Part shown: positions 42,435 through 49,984 of the stretch, one piece after another
Layout: each line of letters opens with the position of its first letter
Numbering within the stretch: the stretch's first letter is position 1
Assembly (NCBI GenBank): GCA_965214235.1
Contig: CBDCBH010000003.1
Location: forward strand, 1 to 64,000
Reading direction: 5' to 3'
DNA: 64,000 nucleotides
Source of the DNA: Ilyomonas sp965214235
Lineage (GTDB): Bacteria > Bacteroidota > Bacteroidia > Chitinophagales > Chitinophagaceae
Position numbers and translations under genes: made by a program
The notes under the pieces: generated by a model
Told to the model about the DNA's origin: nothing
The model's input: the letters and a program-made list of their open reading frames with translations, nothing else
Databases searched by the model: none

Positions 42435-45221
42435 ATGAAAAACCGGCTGCTTTGTTTTATTGTTTTGTTTTTATCAACCTCCGTATTTGCACAGCGTGTG
42501 CAAATTACCGGCACCGTTAACGATACTATCAACAAACAAAAATTAGAACACGCTTCCATTCTTTTGCTGCATAAAAAAGATTCTGTTTTATACCAGTTCA
42601 CACGAAGCGATGCGGCTGGCAATTTTACCTTCAGCAAAGCCGATACAGGAAAATATATTATGCTCATCACCCAAAATAACTATGCAGACTATGTAGATAC
42701 CATAACGGTAAAAGATTCATCCAACATCAACCTTGGTAACATCGCTATAACGTTAAAAGCAAATATTTTAAAAGAGGTTGTTGTTCGCCAGCAAATTGCT
42801 GCCATGCGCATGAAAGGCGATACGCTGGAATTTGTTGCCGATAGCTTTAAAGTAAGGCAAGGCGCAACGGTTGAAGACATGCTGAAAACACTGCCGGGCA
42901 TTCAGGTTGATAAGGATGGAAAGATAACGGCACAAGGTGAAAAGGTGCAAAAAGTATTGGTGGACGGCGAAGAGTTTTTTGGTGATGACCCAACGTTAGC
43001 TACGCGAAATTTACAAGCCGATGCCATTGATAAAGTGCAGGTGTTTGATAAGAAAAGCGACCAGGCAACCTTTACGGGTATTGACGATGGTGAGAAAAAT
43101 AAAACCATCAATTTAAAATTAAAAGAAGATAAAAAGAAAGGCTATTTCGGGAAGCTTGATTTGGCTTCTGATTTTAAAAACCGCTGGAACAACAGCGCGA
43201 TGATTAATAATTTTAAAGCAAAAACAAAACTATCGGCTTATGGCATTATCAGCAACACCGGCAAAACAGGTTTGGATTGGGGTGAACAAGATAAATATGG
43301 CGGCAGTTCAAGTGGTACTTATGATGAAGAATCGGGCGGCTATTACTGGACCAGTGGTGACGACGACCTGGCAAGTGGTTCTTATTATGGCGAAGGCTTG
43401 CCCAAAAGCTGGAGCGGCGGCGTAAACTTCAGTGATAAATGGAATGAAAACAAACAAACCTTCAACGGCAGTTATCGTTATAACAAATTAAACACAGAAG
43501 GGTCCGGTACTACCGTATCGCAATCGCTTTTACCGGGCGATGCTTATTTCATCAACCGCGAAAATTCGTATTCTTTTAATTCGCGCCAGCGCAACTCAAT
43601 TAACGGTACTTATGAATGGCAGTTTGATAGTGCAACTTCTATGAAAATTACAGGCAGCGGTTACACAGGTACAAGTATTTCGCACAGCAATTACAGCAAT
43701 TCCAACACCAATGCTGCCGGGATTGAGGTGAACAATTCGCAACGCATAACTTCTGCCAGCGGCAACAATGGAAATGGAAATATAAATGCAATTTTTAGAA
43801 AGAAATTTAAAAAGGAAGGTCGCTCTTTATCGCTCAACATAAGCAATGTTTATAACACATCTAACTCAACAGGATTTTTAAAAGCACTGGTGAATTATTA
43901 CGATGCAAAAGCCGGCGACTTTGTAAGAGATAGCCTTACTGACCAGATGAAAGTAAACGATAACAAAGTAAATACGTTTACTGCCAAAACTGTTTATACC
44001 GAACCATTGGCAAAAAAATTATTTCTCGAATTGAATTATGGAATAAACAGTTATACGAGCGATTCTAAACGCCTTTCTTACGACAGTTCGGGTGTGGGTA
44101 AGTACGAAAATTTAAACCCATTGTACAGCAATCATTACAGCTTTAATGTGTTTACCAATTCTACCGGATCGGCGCTTCGTTACAATGGAAAAAAACTAAC
44201 GGCTTCTGCCGGTACTGACGTTGGCTTTACCAATTTTTATCAAAAAGATTTACTGCTTGATACCAATTACACGCGCAACTACATTAACTTTTATCCAAAA
44301 GCAAATGTTCGTTACAAAATAAATCAAAACACACAATTCAGCATACGGTATAACGGAAGAACACAACAGCCTACCATCACTCAAATTCAGCCGGTGAAAG
44401 ACAATACCAATCCTTTGTTGCAGTATTTAGGCAACTCTTCTCTCAAGCAATCCTTCACTCATCGTATTGGTTTTGATGTTAGCAACTGGAATGCTTTTAA
44501 AGAAAGAAGCGTTTATATGTATGGCTCGCTTTCAACCACAGGTCATGCAATTGTTACAAACCAATATACCGATACCTCTACCGGTGTTACTACATTGCAA
44601 TACATTAACGCCAATGGCAATTACAATTATTATGGAGGAATGCAGTTCAACGCCAAGTTGAAAAAATGGAACTTACGATACAATGCCGGCTTGGATTTTA
44701 ATGGAAGCAAATACAGCAATCTGGTAAATGGAATTAATAATGTTACCAATAATAATGTGCCTTCGGTAAGTGTTGGTTTATCAAAAAACAAAGAGAAAAA
44801 ATTTGATGTTTGGTACAATTATTCTTTTGGATATAACTTTTCAAAGTCAACCATTCAGTCGGGTTTTACTACTAATTATTGGACGCAAAACCATCGGCTG
44901 AATGCCAATGTGCAATTGCCCTGGAAGATGGAAGTCAATACGGACATCAATTACAATTTACGCCAGAAAACAAATGTGTTTACATCGAATAACGATGTGT
45001 TTTTATGGAACGCTTACATTGGCAGAAAGCTGTTGAAGAACGATAAAGCCATCATTAAAATAACAGCTAACGATATTTTAAATCAGAACAAAGGCATTAG
45101 CCGCGATGTAAGCAGCAACACGGTTACACAAAGAAATTACCAAACCATACGGCGATATTTTATGCTGGCGTTTACGTGGAATTTTAATAAAAGCGCAGCA
45201 GGTGCAACACCATCAAATTGA
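42435..45221 (+). CDS. Outer-membrane beta-barrel protein, TonB-receptor-like (CarboxypepD_reg-like domain)
   Basis: A 928-residue exported protein. A signal peptide (MKNRLLCFIVLFLSTSVFAQ) is followed by a CarboxypepD_reg-like domain (ITGTVNDTINKQKLEHASIL), a plug-like segment (VEDMLKTLPGIQVDKDGKIT, KVLVDGEEFFGDDP) and a long barrel of the OMP_b-brl_3 type. The protein lacks a recognisable SusD partner. The next gene encodes a GLPGLI protein 46 bases downstream; the two families often occur together, so they probably form a functional unit at the outer membrane with unknown substrate. Confidence 0.88.
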   Translation: MKNRLLCFIVLFLSTSVFAQRVQITGTVNDTINKQKLEHASILLLHKKDSVLYQFTRSDAAGNFTFSKADTGKYIMLITQNNYADYVDTITVKDSSNINLGNIAITLKANILKEVVVRQQIAAMRMKGDTLEFVADSFKVRQGATVEDMLKTLPGIQVDKDGKITAQGEKVQKVLVDGEEFFGDDPTLATRNLQADAIDKVQVFDKKSDQATFTGIDDGEKNKTINLKLKEDKKKGYFGKLDLASDFKNRWNNSAMINNFKAKTKLSAYGIISNTGKTGLDWGEQDKYGGSSSGTYDEESGGYYWTSGDDDLASGSYYGEGLPKSWSGGVNFSDKWNENKQTFNGSYRYNKLNTEGSGTTVSQSLLPGDAYFINRENSYSFNSRQRNSINGTYEWQFDSATSMKITGSGYTGTSISHSNYSNSNTNAAGIEVNNSQRITSASGNNGNGNINAIFRKKFKKEGRSLSLNISNVYNTSNSTGFLKALVNYYDAKAGDFVRDSLTDQMKVNDNKVNTFTAKTVYTEPLAKKLFLELNYGINSYTSDSKRLSYDSSGVGKYENLNPLYSNHYSFNVFTNSTGSALRYNGKKLTASAGTDVGFTNFYQKDLLLDTNYTRNYINFYPKANVRYKINQNTQFSIRYNGRTQQPTITQIQPVKDNTNPLLQYLGNSSLKQSFTHRIGFDVSNWNAFKERSVYMYGSLSTTGHAIVTNQYTDTSTGVTTLQYINANGNYNYYGGMQFNAKLKKWNLRYNAGLDFNGSKYSNLVNGINNVTNNNVPSVSVGLSKNKEKKFDVWYNYSFGYNFSKSTIQSGFTTNYWTQNHRLNANVQLPWKMEVNTDINYNLRQKTNVFTSNNDVFLWNAYIGRKLLKNDKAIIKITANDILNQNKGISRDVSSNTVTQRNYQTIRRYFMLAFTWNFNKSAAGATPSN

Positions 45222-45267
45222 TGTACAATAAATTACAAAAATGAAGTAAAAACAAACCCATTCAAAT

Positions 45268-46029
45268 ATGAAACTGTATTTTATAATGATGCTTACTGCT
45301 TGTTTCAATACAAATTTGTTAGCGCAGCCAACGTTTATTGCAAAAGGAAAAATTGAGTTTGAAAAGAAAGAAAACCTGCACAAAATGATAGACATGCAGG
45401 CGCAGGATTGGGATTTTGGTGATGCTTCTTGGATGGAAGAGGTAAAGAAAAACACACCTCAATTTGCTACTTATTATTTCGATTTGTTGTTTGATGAAAA
45501 CAAAACTTTGTACAAACCCGGACGTGAAACGCCCAACCAAAAATCGGATCTGTGGGGGCAAAGCCCATCGCAGGATATAGTAGTTTATACCGATTTGCCC
45601 AAGCGGTTGCTCACTTCGCAAAAAACAGTTTTTGGCAGTCAGTTTCTGGTGCAGGATTCATCAAGAAAAATAGAATGGCGAATCACTAACGAATCGCGCG
45701 ACATTGCTGGTTTTACGTGCAGAAAAGCGGTTGGTAAAATATTGGATAGCGTGTATGTAATTGCTTTTTATACTGATCAGATTTTAACTACCGGCGGACC
45801 TGAATCGTTCAATGGTTTGCCGGGAATGATATTGGGTATTGCCATACCCCGCATTAATACAACTTGGTTTGCAACCAAATTACAATTAGAACCGGTAACA
45901 GATGCCAACCTGCCCACACCAACAAAAGGGAAAAAACAAACCGCCGCCGCCTTTACAAAATCGTTACAGGATTTAATGAAGGATGCAAAAAATGCAGGTA
46001 AAAGAATGATGATTCAGGCTTTGATTTAG
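45268..46029 (+). CDS. GLPGLI family exported protein
   Basis: A 253-residue protein with a signal peptide (MKLYFIMMLTACFNTNLLAQ). The family name motif appears as FNGLPGMILGIAIPR near 190-205, preceded by ITNESRDIAGFTCRKAVGKI and VIAFYTDQI. Members are found only in Bacteroidota, commonly behind TonB-receptor-like barrels, and their role is unknown. It ends four bases from the convergent dacB stop. Confidence 0.9.
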   Translation: MKLYFIMMLTACFNTNLLAQPTFIAKGKIEFEKKENLHKMIDMQAQDWDFGDASWMEEVKKNTPQFATYYFDLLFDENKTLYKPGRETPNQKSDLWGQSPSQDIVVYTDLPKRLLTSQKTVFGSQFLVQDSSRKIEWRITNESRDIAGFTCRKAVGKILDSVYVIAFYTDQILTTGGPESFNGLPGMILGIAIPRINTTWFATKLQLEPVTDANLPTPTKGKKQTAAAFTKSLQDLMKDAKNAGKRMMIQALI

Positions 46030-46032
46030 ACG

Positions 46033-47448
46033 CTATTTTTTCAATTCATTCAATACTGTAAACATTTTATTAATCACGCTTTCGGTTGAGCCATCGTAAT
46101 TGTTTACAATGATAGAAAACACATACTCGTTCCCAGTCGCCGACTTTTGATAACCGGAAAATGCTTTTACGCCGGAGATGGTTCCGGTTTTCATGTGCAT
46201 GTTATTCACAACGGGTAAGGCATCATAAAAAGAAGAAAACCACGAGCGCGTTTTTGCATACAACAAAGCTTTTACCAACGCATCTGTGGTAACTCTTGAT
46301 CCGGCAGATAAACCGCTGCCATCTGTTATTTTTATTGCACTTTTATCAATGCCTTTATCATTCCAGTATTGCTTTAAAATTTTTACGCCATCATCTGTGG
46401 AGCCATAACCATTTTGTTGCAAGGCAATGGTTTTTATAAAATCTTCGCCGTATAAGTTGATACTTTTTTTCAGAAAAAAATAAATCATACTATCCATTGC
46501 TGGCGAGTAAATGTAATTAATCAAACTATCATAATGCGGCAGCTTTTTCTTTTGCAGTAAAAAATCGAAAGATGTTTGAAAGCCGCAACTGCACTGGATT
46601 TTATTATCTGCAAAACCTTTTTTTAATGCTGAAATAAAAGGTGAGAAAGGCTCAGGCAACGAGCCCGAAACAGTAAACAAACCGCCTTGCGGAATGGTGC
46701 CTTCAATAATGCCAACATCATTGTTTGGCGGCAAAAAAATAAGACTGTTATCGCCGCTTCCTCTCTCGGCTGTTGTAAGCTGATTAATAAAAGTTGTGTT
46801 GCCAGCTTCCGGTTCTACCACTTTTATTTCTGCTTTTTCACCAATTTTTTTACCAGGTAATAACTTCATGTCGTACTGGTTTTCGTGCCAGTTTAAACCC
46901 CAGCAACCAGCGCCGTAATAATTGCCCATATCTTCCCAACTCCAGCCGCCGGGAATAGGGTTTGAACTGAATTTAGAGCCATCTAAAATAACTTGTCCGT
47001 TTATTGTTTTTATTCCTTTTTGATGAAGAAGCATTGCTATTGTTTTCATCAAACTATCGGGTTGCATTTGCGCGTAACGCCAGCTTCCGGTGGTAGGGTC
47101 GCCACTGCCAACAATAAATAAATTGCCGTTTAAAACACTGTCGGCAATGGTTCCTGAACAACCAATTTCGGTTTTGTATTGAAAGTCTTTTCCCAATAAA
47201 TCTAATGTTGCAATGGAGGTAAAAACTTTCATGTTGCTGGCAGGCGCTAATCCATATTTATCATTAATATGATAAATAATTTTACCCGAACCATCGGCAA
47301 CAGAAAGGCTTGCAACAGCATGTTTGAGTTGGCTATCTTCTATAAAAATTTTCATTGCCGTTGCCAACCGTTTTTCAATTGGCTGCGATTGGCTTTTACA
47401 AACTATCAACCCTAAAAAAAGAAAACAAAAAAAAGATTTGTAACGCAT
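46033..47448 (-). CDS. dacB: D-alanyl-D-alanine carboxypeptidase/endopeptidase (PBP4, S13 family)
   Basis: A 471-residue periplasmic penicillin-binding protein. After a signal peptide (MRYKSFFCFLFLGLIVCKSQSQ) the active-site SxxK is S71-NMK74 (LAPASNMKVFTS). The second motif region is ITDGSGLSAGSRVT and the third is HMKTGTISG near the C terminus. A large inserted region between the first and second motifs is typical of S13 enzymes, which trim peptidoglycan pentapeptides and crosslinks. The ATG at 47448 starts the signal peptide; the longer frame adds eight residues. Confidence 0.93.
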   Translation of the reverse strand: MRYKSFFCFLFLGLIVCKSQSQPIEKRLATAMKIFIEDSQLKHAVASLSVADGSGKIIYHINDKYGLAPASNMKVFTSIATLDLLGKDFQYKTEIGCSGTIADSVLNGNLFIVGSGDPTTGSWRYAQMQPDSLMKTIAMLLHQKGIKTINGQVILDGSKFSSNPIPGGWSWEDMGNYYGAGCWGLNWHENQYDMKLLPGKKIGEKAEIKVVEPEAGNTTFINQLTTAERGSGDNSLIFLPPNNDVGIIEGTIPQGGLFTVSGSLPEPFSPFISALKKGFADNKIQCSCGFQTSFDFLLQKKKLPHYDSLINYIYSPAMDSMIYFFLKKSINLYGEDFIKTIALQQNGYGSTDDGVKILKQYWNDKGIDKSAIKITDGSGLSAGSRVTTDALVKALLYAKTRSWFSSFYDALPVVNNMHMKTGTISGVKAFSGYQKSATGNEYVFSIIVNNYDGSTESVINKMFTVLNELKK

Positions 47449-47592
47449 AGCCCGAAAGTAAGCCAGTAACATTTTGTAATCAAACAGTTTTGTTGATATG
47501 GTTTATTTTAGTAAAAACAAACAACATTCTTATTTCAACTTAAGTTTATTTTTGTAAGATTTACTGGCAACAAAAAGTGGAATAAAAACAAA

Positions 47593-48006
47593 CTACTTTG
47601 GCAATAATGCTGCAATTACCGATTTAAAAGCAGCCAACCCATCCCACACAAAGCGGTTGTTATCATGCCCCGATTCTCCAATATCAATGTATTCGGCATG
47701 ATAGATAACCTTATCGGCAATTTTATCAATAAAATTTATATCGGAAATTTCCTTTATCCAGTTAGCAAACTGATCGGCATAAACATGCCCCCAAATTTCA
47801 ACAATCATCGAACTGTCTGAAACAGCAAACTCTGTGTTAAAAAGGTTTTTATAGGCTGTTTTAATAGCTGCCACTAACTCCGCCGTGGCAGCTTCCGTAT
47901 CCAGGGCAAGCAAATTAGTAAGTTCATCATCGGTTGTAATTCTTACGGCATGTTGCACAAGTGCAATGCTTATTTTTTTGCCACGTATGGTAAGCGTTGT
48001 ATTCAT
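47593..48006 (-). CDS. Hypothetical protein, 137 residues
   Basis: I do not recognise this protein. It has no signal peptide or membrane segment. It begins with a beta-rich part (TTLTIRGKKISIALVQHAVRI), passes through a helical middle with an AATAELVAAIKTAYKNLF segment and an acidic region, and ends with FVWDGLAAFKSVIAALLPK. Composition and codon use look like those of its neighbours. It is flanked by dacB and the tRNA-Pro gene on the same strand, with no close operon link. Confidence 0.6.
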   Translation of the reverse strand: MNTTLTIRGKKISIALVQHAVRITTDDELTNLLALDTEAATAELVAAIKTAYKNLFNTEFAVSDSSMIVEIWGHVYADQFANWIKEISDINFIDKIADKVIYHAEYIDIGESGHDNNRFVWDGLAAFKSVIAALLPK

Positions 48007-48092
48007 AAATAAGATAAGGAAAGATACAGGTCTTTAGTAGTGGCAGGCGGCAAATTATATTTTCTTTTTGGCAAGTGTAAAGTGAAGTAAAA

Positions 48093-48124
48093 GAAAAAGC
48101 TTCTAAACGTACAGAAGCTTTTTC
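48093..48124 (-). terminator. Intrinsic terminator of the tRNA-Pro gene
   Basis: GAAAAAGCTTCT (48093-48104) and AGAAGCTTTTTC (48113-48124) form a perfect 12-bp stem with an eight-base loop. On the minus strand a T-rich run follows. The stem overlaps the last base or two of the tRNA. Confidence 0.8.
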
Positions 48125-48196
48125 GGGATGACTGGATTCGAACCAGCGGCCTCTTCGTCCCGAACGAAACGCGCTACCGGGCTGCGCTACATCCCG
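48123..48196 (-). tRNA. tRNA-Pro (anticodon CGG)
   Basis: The minus strand folds into a cloverleaf of 74 nt: acceptor CGGGATG/CATCCCG with discriminator A, a D arm beginning AGCGCAG, an anticodon stem TTTCG/CGAAG with loop TTCGGGA (anticodon CGG), and the T arm CTGG-TTCGAAT-CCAG. CCA is not encoded. It reads CCG proline codons. Confidence 0.93.
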
Positions 48197-48220
48197 CTAT
48201 GAAATATCAATAAAAACAAA

Positions 48221-48682
48221 TCACTTAATGGCTGTTACATTATCTATTGGCACATCAACCATTGCTCTTTCATTCGGTGGTAGCTTGCACGGCGGTTTTC
48301 CTTTTAACTGTCCCCCGCCTTCGGCGGCACGTTTGCAAACGGGTGGCAATTTGCTGTAACTATCAGGTGTAGCTTTGGCGCTATCCACATCAAAGCCTGC
48401 ATTGTTAATAGAAGTTTTAATGGCATCGAGCGAAATTCTATCCGGCACATATTGTATCCGCAAAGTGCCGCTCGTCATGTTAACACTCCACTTCATAATA
48501 CCGGCATCATCGGTAGGTCCTTTTTCACGTTCTAAGTATTTATCAAGCCGGTCTTTGCATTCCCAGCATTTCATTTGCGGAACCGATAACGTTGCCCACT
48601 GCGCTTTTGTTTGCATTACTTGTGCGCTGGCAATTTGTAAGCTTACTAAAAAGGAAAGTGCGATTATTATTATTTTCTTCAT
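48221..48682 (-). CDS. Exported heavy-metal-associated (HMA)-like domain protein
   Basis: A 153-residue exported protein. A signal peptide (MKKIIIIALSFLVSLQIASAQ) precedes an HMA-like ferredoxin fold at about 30-105: VPQMKCWECKDRLDKYL holds a MxCxxC-type metal motif (M-K-C-W-E-C), followed by strands GTLRIQYVPDRIS and a helix LDAIKTSINNAGFDV. The tail has two more cysteines (PPVCKRAAEGG, KPPCKLPPNE). The fold would bind Cu or Zn or serve as a periplasmic metallochaperone, but the metal is not known. It sits between tRNA-Pro and pyrE. Confidence 0.8.
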   Translation of the reverse strand: MKKIIIIALSFLVSLQIASAQVMQTKAQWATLSVPQMKCWECKDRLDKYLEREKGPTDDAGIMKWSVNMTSGTLRIQYVPDRISLDAIKTSINNAGFDVDSAKATPDSYSKLPPVCKRAAEGGGQLKGKPPCKLPPNERAMVDVPIDNVTAIK

Positions 48683-48755
48683 AGTTATTTTATATACGAT
48701 TCAACCAACACATCTGTTTTCTTTTACTTCATTTTTACAAAACGTTTTTGTTTTG

Positions 48756-49403
48756 TTATGATGATGGCAAGCCGTTCCACTCCGCCGGATTTTCTCTCCA
48801 CTGTAACAAAATGGTTTCTACTTCCGGCTCAACAATTCCTTTTTCTACAGCCAGTTGAATAAGCGTTGGATAGTTGGTTAACGAAATTAATCTTACACTG
48901 GCATCATCAAACGCTTTTGCAGCAATTGTAAAGCCATAAGTAAAAATAGATACCATCCCTGCCACTTCCAAACCGGCTTTTTTTATTACATCAACCACCT
49001 GCAAACTGCTTTTTCCGGTTGAAATTAAATCCTCTATCACCACTACTTTTTGTTTTGCTTCAAAATAGCCTTCAATTTGTTTGCCGGTGCCGTGTTCTTT
49101 AGGTTTCGGTCTAACGTACACATAAGGCAATTTTAATTGGTCGGCAGCCATTGCGCCCCAGGCGATGCCTGCGGTAGCAACGCCGGCTAATAATTCTGCA
49201 TCAGCAAATTGTTCAAAAATAATATTGCACAATTCACTCTTAATAAAATCGCGCAAATATGGAAACGAAAGTACAATCCGGTTATCGCAATAAATAGGAC
49301 TTTTCCAACCGCTTGCCCAGGTAAAAGGTTGTTGCGGATTTAATTTTACCGCGCCTGCCTGCAATAATTTTTCGGCTACTGTTTTTTCGTTGGATGACAT
49401 CAT
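48756..49403 (-). CDS. pyrE: Orotate phosphoribosyltransferase
   Basis: A 215-residue enzyme of pyrimidine synthesis that joins orotate and PRPP. The PRPP-binding loop is KVVVIEDLISTGKSSLQ (about 120-136), and TWASGWKSPIYCDNRIVLSFP near 24-44 binds orotate. The start is one of two adjacent ATGs (49403 or 49400). The longer frame would run through the divergent NUDIX start and is rejected. It is divergent from the NUDIX gene with an 84-base gap. Confidence 0.93.
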   Translation of the reverse strand: MMSSNEKTVAEKLLQAGAVKLNPQQPFTWASGWKSPIYCDNRIVLSFPYLRDFIKSELCNIIFEQFADAELLAGVATAGIAWGAMAADQLKLPYVYVRPKPKEHGTGKQIEGYFEAKQKVVVIEDLISTGKSSLQVVDVIKKAGLEVAGMVSIFTYGFTIAAKAFDDASVRLISLTNYPTLIQLAVEKGIVEPEVETILLQWRENPAEWNGLPSS

Positions 49404-49475
49404 TGTACTCAATGCAAACTTGTATTTACCGATGCGAATATAAGCGCGATAAACAGGATGGCTTGCATATTGTTT

Positions 49476-49483
49476 TATTTTTG
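49476..49483 (+). promoter_or_regulatory. -7 box of the NUDIX gene
   Basis: TATTTTTG matches TAnnTTTG and ends four bases before the ATG at 49488, which implies a leaderless transcript. No -33 TTG at the usual distance is seen. Confidence 0.5.
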
Positions 49484-49487
49484 AATT

Positions 49488-49913
49488 ATGGTAAAAAAAA
49501 CAGTTGTTGCCGCAGGCGGCATGGTTCAAAACGATTTTGGCGAGATATTAATTATGTTTCGGCGCGGCGTGTGGGACATGCCAAAAGGCAAGCTGGATGC
49601 GGGCGAAAGCATTGAACATTGCGCCGTGCGCGAAGTGGAAGAAGAAACGGGTTTGCGAAACCTTGAGTTGGGTAAATTTATTCATACCACCTATCATGAG
49701 TATTGGGATAAATGGACAAAAAAAAATCTGCTAAAAGAAACGCATTGGTATGTCATGCGTATTTATGGCAACCAAACTTTGGTGCCGCAAGCTGAAGAAG
49801 ATATACAGGAAATAATTTGGGTTAAACCTGAAGACATAATTAATTATGAAAACAATATGCACAAAAATATTGTTGAAGTCATCCGCATTTTTGTTTCTGA
49901 AAAGAAAGCATAA
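49488..49913 (+). CDS. NUDIX hydrolase
   Basis: A 141-residue nucleoside-diphosphate-linked hydrolase. The Nudix box reads GKLDAGESIEHCAVREVEEETGL near 42-64, with all required glutamates. It starts with MVKKTVVAAGGMVQND and has RRGVWDMPKGKL just before the box, typical of diadenosine polyphosphate or 8-oxo-dGTP hydrolase-like enzymes; substrate not resolved. It precedes otsAB by 71 bases on the same strand, but the otsAB gene has its own -7 box. Confidence 0.9.
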   Translation: MVKKTVVAAGGMVQNDFGEILIMFRRGVWDMPKGKLDAGESIEHCAVREVEEETGLRNLELGKFIHTTYHEYWDKWTKKNLLKETHWYVMRIYGNQTLVPQAEEDIQEIIWVKPEDIINYENNMHKNIVEVIRIFVSEKKA

Positions 49914-49931
49914 CAGAGGTTTTACTGGAAC

Positions 49932-49939
49932 TATATTTG
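49932..49939 (+). promoter_or_regulatory. -7 box of otsAB
   Basis: TATATTTG matches TAnnTTTG and lies 45 bases before the otsAB ATG at 49985, giving a leader of about 40 bases. Confidence 0.45.
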
Positions 49940-49984
49940 TAATAGCACCGCCTTTTTCTAACGATTTAGTATAAAAAATAACAG

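Noticed and set aside
48123..48196. Integration site at tRNA-Pro
   Set aside because: No integrase and no second copy of the tRNA 3' end are present in the window.
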